Part shown: piece after piece, positions 27,064 to 35,943 of the stretch | Layout of the letters: each line of letters opens with the position of its first letter | Numbering within the stretch: the stretch's first letter is position 1 | Origin: Flavobacteriaceae bacterium S0862 | GTDB taxonomy: Bacteria > Bacteroidota > Bacteroidia > Flavobacteriales > Flavobacteriaceae | Direction of reading: 5' to 3' | DNA: 64,000 nucleotides | Assembly: GCA_023015825.1 (NCBI GenBank) | Contig: JALKAW010000006.1 | Span: 171,737 to 235,736, forward strand | Notes under the pieces: model-generated | What the model saw: the letters and a program-made list of their open reading frames with translations, nothing else | Databases searched by the model: none | Told to the model about the DNA's origin: nothing | Translations under genes and position numbers: made by a program

Positions 27064-28722
27064 TTAATCTTTTTTAAAGTCGAAATTCATTAACACCCAA
27101 TAATTTGGATCGAGAATAATATTTTTTGGTTCTTTATCTACTTTTATTTTAAAACTATTCGATTTTCCATTTATCTGGACTAATTCTATGTGTTGTGGTC
27201 TGTTTCCAAAATCAACGCCAATCTCTATTGGCATTTCAAATAGACTTCCATCAGTTTGCATTTGGTTTAAACTTATTATCACTTCACTGGTTCTTTTATT
27301 ATACTTCCAATTCCCTTTTAGTTTTAATATTCCAGGTTTATACAACCATTGCTCAAAGAAAGCGTCCAGGTCTTTACCTGATACTTCTTCCATCACTCTC
27401 ATAAAATCGGCTGTAGTAGCGTTTAAATCTTTATATTGATTATAATAAATTTGGATTCCCTTCCAAAAATCATCTGTTCCAACAACACCGCGTAACATGT
27501 GTAAAATCCAACTTCCTTTTTGGTAAATTTGCGACGTAGTAACATCCTTCATGTCTTTTAAATTGTCATGTACAATGGTATACTCCGGATGTTTTTCATA
27601 AAACGTATCAACTCTTTTTTGGCTTGAACGAAGTCCGTCAACAAATTCATCCCTTCCATATTGGTGTTCAATAAAAAGTAGCGTAAAATAAGTAGCAAAA
27701 CCTTCGCTTAACCAAATGTCGTCCCAATCATATTCGGTAACTGCATTACCAAACCATTGATGTGCAATTTCATGAATAACTACATTTCGCCATCGTGTAT
27801 TTCTATCGCCAACTACTGAGCCTGCGCTATACAAAATTGCCGAAGCTGCCTCCATGCCACCACTTACACTGTTAGATTGAATATTAGCCAATTTCTCATA
27901 AGAAAACGGCCCAACATAGTCGCTATAAAACTCCAACGCTTGTTTTGTAGGTTCAGCAAAATCGTAAAAGCCTGCATCTCTATCTTGCTTAAATACCCAT
28001 GTTTCAATTGACTTACCATCAAACTCATCTACATATTGCACAGCAAACTCGGCAACACCGAGTACATATAACCACGAAGCTATTGGTATAGATTGTTTCC
28101 AATGTGTTAGCTTTTTATTGTTGTCAAGATTGGTTTCTTCAATTTTTAATCCGTTTGACACTACTTGATAGTGATTAGGAGCTGTCACAATAAACTCACA
28201 CATGGCTTTATCATATGGATGGTCTATGGTAGACAACCAATTGCGTCCTCGATTAGGCCAATTGTCGCTAAAAAATGTTCTATCACCATGTTTATTGTTT
28301 CCAATATGTAAGCCACTGGCTGGAATACCTTTATAGCGAATAATATACTGGTCACGTTGATTAAGTGTTGAAGGTTCAGGAAGATGAATAAACAACTCAT
28401 TGTTTTCATGAGTGAATTTTAATGTCTTTCCATTGGACTCAACACTACTAACCACCATGCCTTTTCCATCTAAAGCACTAGAAGCGTTTATTAAATCTAA
28501 TCTTATTTGCTCAACACCTGCACCTTTAAAACGGATATCAACTGTGACTTCACAAGTGATAACGTCTGTATTATCAGATAATTCAATATTGAAAATGTAA
28601 TTTAAAGCATCTATTTTTGGGTTTTTCGGATAACCGTCAGTTGGAATAATTGCGCTAAAAGCAATACTTGTAATGAGTAAAAAACTAAGTAATGCTAAAA
28701 TTCTTTTGTTTAATTTTTTCAT
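27064..28722 (-). CDS. exported M1-family aminopeptidase
   Basis: Gluzincin aminopeptidase that removes N-terminal residues from peptides. A signal peptide ends near residue 23; an N-terminal beta domain (about 30-230) precedes the catalytic domain. The zinc site is HEIAH at 317-321 with Glu340 (WLSEGFATY), and the substrate exopeptidase motif GGMEA is at 288-292. At 552 residues it lacks the large C-terminal helical domain of PepN. Gene order places it second in the minus-strand peptidase operon, after DPP-IV. Strong call on family; side-chain preference unknown. Confidence 0.94.
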   Translation of the reverse strand: MKKLNKRILALLSFLLITSIAFSAIIPTDGYPKNPKIDALNYIFNIELSDNTDVITCEVTVDIRFKGAGVEQIRLDLINASSALDGKGMVVSSVESNGKTLKFTHENNELFIHLPEPSTLNQRDQYIIRYKGIPASGLHIGNNKHGDRTFFSDNWPNRGRNWLSTIDHPYDKAMCEFIVTAPNHYQVVSNGLKIEETNLDNNKKLTHWKQSIPIASWLYVLGVAEFAVQYVDEFDGKSIETWVFKQDRDAGFYDFAEPTKQALEFYSDYVGPFSYEKLANIQSNSVSGGMEAASAILYSAGSVVGDRNTRWRNVVIHEIAHQWFGNAVTEYDWDDIWLSEGFATYFTLLFIEHQYGRDEFVDGLRSSQKRVDTFYEKHPEYTIVHDNLKDMKDVTTSQIYQKGSWILHMLRGVVGTDDFWKGIQIYYNQYKDLNATTADFMRVMEEVSGKDLDAFFEQWLYKPGILKLKGNWKYNKRTSEVIISLNQMQTDGSLFEMPIEIGVDFGNRPQHIELVQINGKSNSFKIKVDKEPKNIILDPNYWVLMNFDFKKD

Positions 28723-28771
28723 ATTGATTGGTTTGTGGAAGATTTATTGAAATTTAATATTCGATTATTTC

Positions 28772-30985
28772 TTATTGAAAAACACGTTTCCAATATCTAG
28801 CCATGGTTTCCCTAACATGTAATGTCGTGTTTTCGCGTTCTCTAATGCCATGCGAGCGCATCGGATAAGACATCATATCAAACATTTTATTATGCTTAAT
28901 AAGTTCGTTTGTGAGTCTCTCAAAACTTTGATAATGAACATTATCATCGGCAGTCCCATGCATTATCATTAAGTTGCCTTCGAGCTTTTTAGCATGAGTA
29001 ATGGGTGATCCTTCTATATAATTAGCCTCATTATCTTCTAATAATCCCATATAGCGTTCTTGATAAATATTGTCATACAATCTTTGATCGGCAACAAAGG
29101 CCACTGCTAAACCTGACTTATAGATATCGGGATATCTAAATAAACAATTCATAGTCATTTGGCCTCCACCGCTCCAGCCCCACATTCCAACTTTATTGGT
29201 ATCAATAAAACTATAAGTTTCAAATATTTTTTTTGCTGCTGCTGCTTGGTCATACGCTGCTAATATTCCTATTTGTCCATATATGGATTTCCTCCAAGCT
29301 CTTCCTCGAGGTGTTCGTGTACCTCTATTATCTATACTTACAACCACATATCCCTGTTGCGCCAAATAATGATGCCATAAATCACCTCCTTGCCATGCAT
29401 CTTGAACAGTAGAACCTGCAGGTTCGCCGTAGACGTAAAATACGATTGGGTACTTTTTTGATGCATCAAAATTTACAGGTTTTATCATCCAACTGTCTAA
29501 CACAACATCACCAATATCAATCTTTATAAACTCTTTTGGATTAAGCACCAATTTATTTACTTTATCTGAAAGTTCTTTGTTATCCTCCAGTAATCGTATT
29601 GTTTTATGTTTTTGAAGATTGATAAGCGAAATTCTATTTGGGTTATTAGCATTTTGAAATGTGTGAATAGCATATTTTGCATCTGCTGAAATTTGATAAG
29701 CATGTTGACCAGATTGATCAATAGGACTAACGCGTTCTGGATTAGAACTTCCATCTATTTTACTTCTATACAAATAGCGTTGAGTATAATTTTCTGGAGA
29801 AGCTATATAATAAACATAGCCTCCTTTTGGATCTATACAATTTATACGAACTACATCCATATTACCTTTAGTAATGGTGTTAAACTCTTTGCCATCTCTG
29901 GAAACTTTATATAGATGCAACCATCCATCTTTTTCGCTTGTCCAAGTAAAATACTTTTCATTATCTAACCACATGATATTATCATGAATGTCTAACCAAG
30001 CATCATCTTTGTCAGTAAAAATATTATTTAGTGACATTGTTTTAGTGTTCCCTATCCAAACCGTATTTGCGTTTTGTCTTCTATTGAGTTGCTGAATCAT
30101 GACCTCATTTGAGTTTGGTATAAAATCCATTCGAGCTATATAATTATTTGTAGGATCACCAGGAACATCAAACCACTTGGTGTCGCCTCCAGAAGCATTT
30201 ACAACACCTACTTTTACGTCTGAGTTTTTGGTACCCACTTTTGGATAAGGAAGAGGAATAGGTTTTGAATAAAGAGAATCTACATTATTAATTAAATAAA
30301 ACGTGCCAATATTTTCCGTATTCGATTGCCAATAGGCTATTTGTTCGCCATCTGGACTCCACCTAAAACCATCTCTACAGGATAATTCTTCTTCGTAAAC
30401 CCAATCGAATGTACCATTAATTATCGAGTCACTACCATCTAAAGTTAACTGTGTAATTTCCTCAGATTCTATGTCTTCTACATAAATATTATTTTTACTC
30501 ACATAGGCAACTCTTGAAGCATCTGGCGAGAATTTTGCAAACATCATCGTTGTTCTTTCTACGGTTTTACCTAACTGCGTTAACTTACCAGAATCCATTT
30601 CTAAGACCCAATAATCTCCTCTAGTATGTTGTCTCCAAACTCGTCTTGTATTAGTAAACACTAAAAGTTTTGAATTATCCAAAGACCATTCATAATTTCT
30701 AATTGATAATGGTTTGTCTTCTCCTATTGGAATTAAAGTTTTTGCAGAGACTAAAATTGACCTCTTTCCTGATTTAGCTTCATATCTAACAATGTCTCTT
30801 CCTCCTACATCTTGATTATTTTCAAGAGTAGAATAACCTTTGTTATCTTTCATCCATCTCACAGGTCCATAGCCTTTTGAACTATAAGTGCCATTTTTAA
30901 AGATGTTGTCTAATTTTAATTTTTCTTGAGATATTGAAGGGAGTGTTACTGCTAATACTAAGCAGAAGAATAAAAAGTATTTCAT
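28772..30985 (-). CDS. S9 prolyl-oligopeptidase family (DPP-IV-like) peptidase
   Basis: Exported serine peptidase of the DPP-IV type, which removes X-Pro dipeptides. Signal peptide at 1-19. An N-terminal propeller contains the DPP-IV Glu motif region (FDWVYEEELSCRDGFRW), where the EE pair anchors the substrate amino group. The C-terminal alpha/beta hydrolase has the nucleophile in GWSGGGQ (about residue 605), Asp in HGTADDNVHY and His in MRSHGI. It is first in the minus-strand operon and diverges from serine dehydratase. Peptides trimmed here would feed the M1 and Xaa-Pro aminopeptidases nearby. Confidence 0.95.
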   Translation of the reverse strand: MKYFLFFCLVLAVTLPSISQEKLKLDNIFKNGTYSSKGYGPVRWMKDNKGYSTLENNQDVGGRDIVRYEAKSGKRSILVSAKTLIPIGEDKPLSIRNYEWSLDNSKLLVFTNTRRVWRQHTRGDYWVLEMDSGKLTQLGKTVERTTMMFAKFSPDASRVAYVSKNNIYVEDIESEEITQLTLDGSDSIINGTFDWVYEEELSCRDGFRWSPDGEQIAYWQSNTENIGTFYLINNVDSLYSKPIPLPYPKVGTKNSDVKVGVVNASGGDTKWFDVPGDPTNNYIARMDFIPNSNEVMIQQLNRRQNANTVWIGNTKTMSLNNIFTDKDDAWLDIHDNIMWLDNEKYFTWTSEKDGWLHLYKVSRDGKEFNTITKGNMDVVRINCIDPKGGYVYYIASPENYTQRYLYRSKIDGSSNPERVSPIDQSGQHAYQISADAKYAIHTFQNANNPNRISLINLQKHKTIRLLEDNKELSDKVNKLVLNPKEFIKIDIGDVVLDSWMIKPVNFDASKKYPIVFYVYGEPAGSTVQDAWQGGDLWHHYLAQQGYVVVSIDNRGTRTPRGRAWRKSIYGQIGILAAYDQAAAAKKIFETYSFIDTNKVGMWGWSGGGQMTMNCLFRYPDIYKSGLAVAFVADQRLYDNIYQERYMGLLEDNEANYIEGSPITHAKKLEGNLMIMHGTADDNVHYQSFERLTNELIKHNKMFDMMSYPMRSHGIRERENTTLHVRETMARYWKRVFQ

Positions 30986-31140
30986 AAATGTATTTTAGTT
31001 GGTTACTTAAAAATACTAAATTTAATCAAGCATGAACATTAAATGGCAACTTTCTAACTAAAATGAAGTTTTTTAAAATATTTCAATCAAATAATAATAT
31101 CATTCACTAAATTACTTACAATTACATATTTAGTAATATT

Positions 31141-32709
31141 ATGGGAAAAAGACCTGGAATTTTTAATGATGTTATTGGGCCAATAATGAGAGGGCCTTCT
31201 AGCTCTCATACAGCAGCCTCATGGCGTGCTGCAAAAACATGCATGGACATATTAAATGAACCTCTTAGAAAAGCAGTAATAGATTTTGATAAAGATGGTG
31301 CTTGGGCTCCAAACTATAGAGAACAGGGAACCACCATTGGTATAGATGGTGGTTTGTTAGGTTTGGATATGGCTGATGACAGAATAAAACACACTGAAAA
31401 AGTTGCAGATGAAAGAGGAGTTTCAATCATATATGAAGTAAATAGCTTTCCAACTAACCATGTGAATACCTTTAGATTAGCGTTAGAAGGAATTCATGGA
31501 AGACAAATTCAAGTAATTGCTATATCTATTGGTGGTGGCTCATTTGAAATACAAGAAGTAAATGGTTTTGAAATCCATATAAATGGCGGTTTTTACGAAG
31601 TAATTCTTATTAATGCAAATTCTAATATTTCATTTAATGACATACAATCTACATTTCCTGAATGCAAATCAGTTTTTGAATCATTTAAGGATGATGAACG
31701 ATTACTTAATTTGAAGTTTTCAAAAGAGATTTCTGATGAAATTATTGATAAATTAAGCAGCATCTTTAGTTTTGATGAGCTCATCATTACAAAACCCGTT
31801 TTGCCAATAATAATGGGAAATGAAACTGACCTTCCTTTTACAACAATTGATTCGCTTCTAAATTATGCCGAAGAACAAACATTTGACTTGGCATCTTTAG
31901 GATTATTATATGAGAAGCATCAAAGCGGATTAAGCTCAAAAGATGTAGAAAATAAAATGAAACATATAGTTGGTATAATTGAAGATAGTATTAAAACTGG
32001 ATTAAAAGGCACAACATATGAAGATAGGCTTTTACCGCAACAATCTCATTTAATTGCTAAAGCAGAAAAGAAAAATAAAATCCTTGAAAATTCTATTGTA
32101 AATAAGATTATTTCAAATGTTTCAGCCATTATGGAGTCTAAGAGTGCCATGGAAGTTATAGTTGCAAATCCAACGGCAGGTTCTTGTGGTGTTGTTGGCG
32201 GCGTATTTAGAGCAGTAGCTGATGATATTGGCGCAACGCATGACGAGTTAATACAAGCATATTTTGCTGCTGGAATAATAGGTGTCTACTTTGCAAAAGG
32301 CCCTGGCTTTTCAGCCGAAGAACATGGATGTCAAGTAGAATGTGGTGCATCAGCTGGTATGGCTGCTGCTGGAATAGTGCAACTCTTTGGAGGTACTGCT
32401 AGACAAGCTATTGATGCAGCGTCTATGGCAATTCAAAATATGATTGGACTTATTTGTGACCCAATTGCAGACCGTGTTGAAGCGCCTTGCTTAGGTAAAA
32501 ATGTAAGTGCAGCAGTGAATGCACTTTCATCAGCAACCATGGCATGTTCTGGATATAATGCGCTCATTCCTTTAAATGAAGTGATAGAAACTGTATCTTC
32601 GGTAAGTCTTCAAATGCCAACATGCGTTAAATGTACAGGCAAAGGAGGGCTAGCAATTACAAAAACAGCCTGTGCATTAAAAGAACAAATGAAACTAAAA
32701 ACAATTTAA
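31141..32709 (+). CDS. sdaA: L-serine ammonia-lyase, iron-sulfur dependent
   Basis: Converts L-serine to pyruvate and ammonia through 2-aminoacrylate, using a 4Fe-4S cluster. The N-terminal (beta) part carries the GPSSSHT signature near residue 20 and the alpha part contains PTAGSCGVVGG, EHGCQVECGASAGMAAAG and a C-terminal MPTCVKCTGKGG, with the cysteines expected for the cluster. Both parts are fused in one 522-residue chain, as in single-chain bacterial enzymes. It is in the same direction as the Xaa-Pro aminopeptidase and opposite the peptidase operon. Its intermediate is the classic RidA substrate, which links it to the RidA gene. Confidence 0.94.
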   Translation: MGKRPGIFNDVIGPIMRGPSSSHTAASWRAAKTCMDILNEPLRKAVIDFDKDGAWAPNYREQGTTIGIDGGLLGLDMADDRIKHTEKVADERGVSIIYEVNSFPTNHVNTFRLALEGIHGRQIQVIAISIGGGSFEIQEVNGFEIHINGGFYEVILINANSNISFNDIQSTFPECKSVFESFKDDERLLNLKFSKEISDEIIDKLSSIFSFDELIITKPVLPIIMGNETDLPFTTIDSLLNYAEEQTFDLASLGLLYEKHQSGLSSKDVENKMKHIVGIIEDSIKTGLKGTTYEDRLLPQQSHLIAKAEKKNKILENSIVNKIISNVSAIMESKSAMEVIVANPTAGSCGVVGGVFRAVADDIGATHDELIQAYFAAGIIGVYFAKGPGFSAEEHGCQVECGASAGMAAAGIVQLFGGTARQAIDAASMAIQNMIGLICDPIADRVEAPCLGKNVSAAVNALSSATMACSGYNALIPLNEVIETVSSVSLQMPTCVKCTGKGGLAITKTACALKEQMKLKTI

Positions 32710-32765
32710 AAAATATTCATAAATTGTTGAGCACCTTATTAGTTAAACCAACCAAAACAAACATT

Positions 32766-34223
32766 ATGTTTTTAAAAAAGCATTCATACCTTTTATTATT
32801 CGTCTTATTTTTTAACCCTTTAGTTCAAGCTCAAGAAAAACATTATTTCCAGACAGATTTCCAAATTGAAGAATTTGAAACTCGAAGAACCAGAATATTT
32901 AATGAAATTGGCAACAATGCCATTGCGCTAATACAAAGTGCACCTAGTGTTGCTGGTTTTAAAGTTTTTAGACAGTCTAACACTTTTTATTATTTATGTG
33001 GATTGGAAGAGGGACATGCGTATTTACTCCTAAATGGAAAAAACAGAAGTACTACTCTTTATTTGCCTCATAGAGAAGAAGGCAGAGAAAAAAGTCAAGG
33101 AAAAATATTATCTGCAGAAGATGCTGATTTAATTATGGAATTAACTGGCGTTAATCGAGTCCGTCCAGTAGAATTTCTTGGAAATGATTTGGTTGGGACA
33201 GGGCTTATTAAAGGAAGCACACCAACATTATACACGCCATTTAGCCCAGCAGAAACAGGAAACGATAGCAGAGACGAAATACTACATGGTCATGCGCGTG
33301 CAGCTGCTGACCCTTGGGATTCACAAACAACAAGAGAAGCACGATTTATTAAGCTAATAAATGAACGATTTCCTGAATTTGAAGTTAGAGATTTGTCACC
33401 GCTTTTAGATTCGATGAGATTAATAAAAAGTGAAAAAGAAATTGAAATTATTAGAAAAGCTACCGAAATAGCTGGTCTTGCTATTATGGAAGCTATGAGG
33501 TCGACTCAACCTGGTGTTTACGAATATCAATTAGATGCTGCTGCAAAGTATGTGTTTTATCAACACGGTTCACAAGGTGATGGTTATCCTGCAATAATAG
33601 GAGGTGGTACTAATGCTTTTATGGGACATTATTTTAGAAAAACCGATGTCTTAAGTGATGGTGATTTAGTACTTATGGACTATGCTCCAGATTATCATAA
33701 TTACACAAGCGATGTGACTCGTATTTGGCCAGTAAATGGAAAATTCAATAAGGAGCAAACAGCATTATACGAGTATATTCTTGCATACAGTGATGCCTTA
33801 TTTAAATACATAAAACCAGGGACAACAGCTAATGAAGTCATGGATAAGGCAGCGGCAGATATGAAGCAATATCTTGTTGGAAAAACATTTATAAAACCTG
33901 CTCATTTAAAAGCTGTGGAAAAGGGTATTACATTTAGAGGTCATTTTCAACATCCAGTTGGTATGGCTGTTCATGATGTTGGACAAGTTAGGGGAAATGT
34001 AAAATTACAATCAGGAATGGTGTTTACTATTGACCCAATGATATGGATCCCTGAGGAACGCTCTTACATTCGTATTGAGGACGTAGCAGTAGTTACTGAA
34101 ACTGGTGTTGAAAACTTAAGCGCTTTTGTGCCAACAAAAATAAGTGACGTTGAAAAAACTATAAAAGAAAAAGGGTTGACCGAGTTTAGACCAGCCGAAT
34201 CATTACCACTAAAGAAAAACTAA
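32766..34223 (+). CDS. exported Xaa-Pro aminopeptidase (M24B)
   Basis: Removes N-terminal residues preceding proline. The start at 32766 is chosen because a signal peptide (LLLFVLFFNPLVQAQ) begins there; the longer frame would start inside sdaA. An aminopeptidase P N-terminal domain (about 25-165) is followed by the pita-bread catalytic domain. Metal ligands are visible as Asp in LVLMDYAPDY, Asp in YTSDVTRIWP, His in GHFQHPVGMAVHD, and Glu residues in IWIPEE and RIEDVAVV. It overlaps the convergent threonine dehydrogenase gene by four bases at the stop codons. Strong call. Confidence 0.94.
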   Translation: MFLKKHSYLLLFVLFFNPLVQAQEKHYFQTDFQIEEFETRRTRIFNEIGNNAIALIQSAPSVAGFKVFRQSNTFYYLCGLEEGHAYLLLNGKNRSTTLYLPHREEGREKSQGKILSAEDADLIMELTGVNRVRPVEFLGNDLVGTGLIKGSTPTLYTPFSPAETGNDSRDEILHGHARAAADPWDSQTTREARFIKLINERFPEFEVRDLSPLLDSMRLIKSEKEIEIIRKATEIAGLAIMEAMRSTQPGVYEYQLDAAAKYVFYQHGSQGDGYPAIIGGGTNAFMGHYFRKTDVLSDGDLVLMDYAPDYHNYTSDVTRIWPVNGKFNKEQTALYEYILAYSDALFKYIKPGTTANEVMDKAAADMKQYLVGKTFIKPAHLKAVEKGITFRGHFQHPVGMAVHDVGQVRGNVKLQSGMVFTIDPMIWIPEERSYIRIEDVAVVTETGVENLSAFVPTKISDVEKTIKEKGLTEFRPAESLPLKKN

Positions 34224-35173
34224 GATATTGCTTTCTCTTTTAATTGTAACAACATTTCATTTGTAATAGCTTCCAAGTCATACGAATGATTCCAATTCCA
34301 GTCTTGTCTTGCTGAGCTATCATCAATGGAATTTGGCCAAGAATCTGCTATTTTTTGTCTGAAATCAGGTGTATAACTAATGGTAAATTCTGGTATTTGT
34401 TTGGCGATTTCAGCTGCTAATTCTTGAGGTGTAAAGCTTATAGCCGATAAATTATAGGAAGATCTAATTTTTACATCATTAGTATTGGCATTCATAATGT
34501 CCAATGTTGCTTTAACCGCGTCTTCCATGAACATCATTGGTAAAGCCGTATCTTCATTTAAAAAACAATCGTAGTGACCATCACTTATGGCCTTATGAAA
34601 AATATCAATAGCATAATCAGTTGTACCACCTCCAGGTAGGGTTTTCCAGCTTATAATTCCAGGGTATCTAATACTTCGCACATCGACACCATAGTTGTTA
34701 AAATAATATTCACACCAACGCTCACCAACTTGTTTGGTAATCCCATATACAGTAGTCGGCTCCATAACGGTTTGTTGAGGTGTGTTAATTTTAGGCGTAG
34801 ATGGACCAAAAACTGCAATACTTGAAGGCCAAAATACTTTTTTCACAGTGTTCTCTTTAGCCAAATTAAGTACGTTAAACAAAGATGTCATGTTTAAATC
34901 CCATGCTTTTTCTGGATATTTTTCACCAGTAGCACTCAACATTGCTGCCATGAGGTATATGGTTTCTATGTTATGCTTAAGAACATTTTTCTTAATATCT
35001 TCAAAATCTTTAGCATCAATAATTTCAAATGGTCCAGAAGCAACAAGAGCTTCATTACTTTCTCTAATATCACTTGCTATTACATTATCAACTCCTAATA
35101 GGATTCTTAATGCATTAGTTAACTCTGAGCCTATTTGTCCACAGGCTCCAATAATTAAAACTTTTGATACCAT
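34220..35173 (-). CDS. L-threonine 3-dehydrogenase, SDR/epimerase type
   Basis: Extended short-chain dehydrogenase that oxidises threonine to 2-amino-3-oxobutyrate with NAD+. The Rossmann motif GACGQIGSEL is at residues 8-17, the segment IVYLMAAMLSATGE-like motif (read LMAAMLSATGEKYP) is characteristic of this threonine dehydrogenase group, and the catalytic Tyr/Lys pair is in TTVYGITKQVGE. The C-terminal part has the usual substrate half. At 317 residues the length is normal. Alone on its strand, it fits the serine/threonine catabolism theme around it. The enzyme group is called with good confidence; UDP-sugar epimerase is the weaker alternative. Confidence 0.9.
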   Translation of the reverse strand: MVSKVLIIGACGQIGSELTNALRILLGVDNVIASDIRESNEALVASGPFEIIDAKDFEDIKKNVLKHNIETIYLMAAMLSATGEKYPEKAWDLNMTSLFNVLNLAKENTVKKVFWPSSIAVFGPSTPKINTPQQTVMEPTTVYGITKQVGERWCEYYFNNYGVDVRSIRYPGIISWKTLPGGGTTDYAIDIFHKAISDGHYDCFLNEDTALPMMFMEDAVKATLDIMNANTNDVKIRSSYNLSAISFTPQELAAEIAKQIPEFTISYTPDFRQKIADSWPNSIDDSSARQDWNWNHSYDLEAITNEMLLQLKEKAIS

Positions 35174-35291
35174 TATTTAGTTTTATTCGTTCTCAAAAAT
35201 AATAAGATTTTGAGCATTGTATGAAAATAACACAAAAACTTTTTACAATGCAGCTTTAACAATATATTTGTATGATTTAAGTTTTGCTTTT

Positions 35292-35834
35292 ATGTCTAAA
35301 TTACATTTTGTTATTTTTCGTTTTATTTTGGTAGCAATCCTGCTTTTTAATGTTCAATGTAAAAACACTGAAGACGAAACATTAACTACAAAAGGAGAAA
35401 TACCTACCGAACTCACAAGAATTACACCTAAAGATATAACAGATATCAAGTATACGGAATATGTTTTAAGTGATTTAGCACAAAAAAAAGTTGATAATTG
35501 GACAAAATTTAAAGAACTAAGTGTAGAAATTGAAAATCTTAAAAATGGAAATCTCTCATTTTTTAAAGACGATAAGACTATTCTTCAAGCGCTTATTGCT
35601 GATATTAAAAATGAAATACCAGATAGTATAAATAGTTCGTCAATCATTGTACGTCTTTCAGTATTGGAAACGGCAATGTATAAATTTGATGAAACCATAA
35701 ACCTCCAAAGTTCTTCAAAAGACGCTATTATTAAAGATGTAGAAAATCTTTTATTGGCTTACAATAACTGTGTTTATCAAATTAATAAGGTTATAGAAAG
35801 ACAATCTCAAAAAGACTATAAAAACCTAAATTAA
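35292..35834 (+). CDS. hypothetical lipoprotein, helical
   Basis: I do not recognise a family. Start at 35292 is chosen because the lipoprotein signal (ILVAILLFNVQC, Cys23) begins there; the longer frame adds 25 residues of non-signal sequence. The mature part of about 157 residues is rich in Lys, Glu, Asn and Leu, with long amphipathic helices (for example around residues 75-115 and 150-178), and contains no motif I can name. It is followed by the M13 peptidase gene after about 110 bases with a separate candidate promoter. Confidence 0.75.
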   Translation: MSKLHFVIFRFILVAILLFNVQCKNTEDETLTTKGEIPTELTRITPKDITDIKYTEYVLSDLAQKKVDNWTKFKELSVEIENLKNGNLSFFKDDKTILQALIADIKNEIPDSINSSSIIVRLSVLETAMYKFDETINLQSSSKDAIIKDVENLLLAYNNCVYQINKVIERQSQKDYKNLN

Positions 35835-35875
35835 TTACTTTTTTGGTAAAAGTTTAAAATTAAATTCTTGCTTGG

Positions 35876-35901
35876 TGTAACAAAAAAAGTTTTTAGGCTT
35901 C
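35876..35901 (+). promoter_or_regulatory. near-match to ECF-type promoter before M13 peptidase
   Basis: TGTAAC followed by 16 bases and CTTC, one base off the TGTAAC-N16-CGTC element found at three other sites in the window. It lies 42 bases before the M13 start codon. Treat as a weak candidate. Confidence 0.3.
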
Positions 35902-35943
35902 TAAATAATAAGTAAATTGTACACTAAATAAATACTATACAAA

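Noticed and set aside
34245..34270. TGTAAC inside the threonine dehydrogenase gene
   Set aside because: No CGTC at the 16-base distance and it lies within coding sequence; not counted as an ECF-type site. The same holds for TGTAAC at 44316 and 46523.
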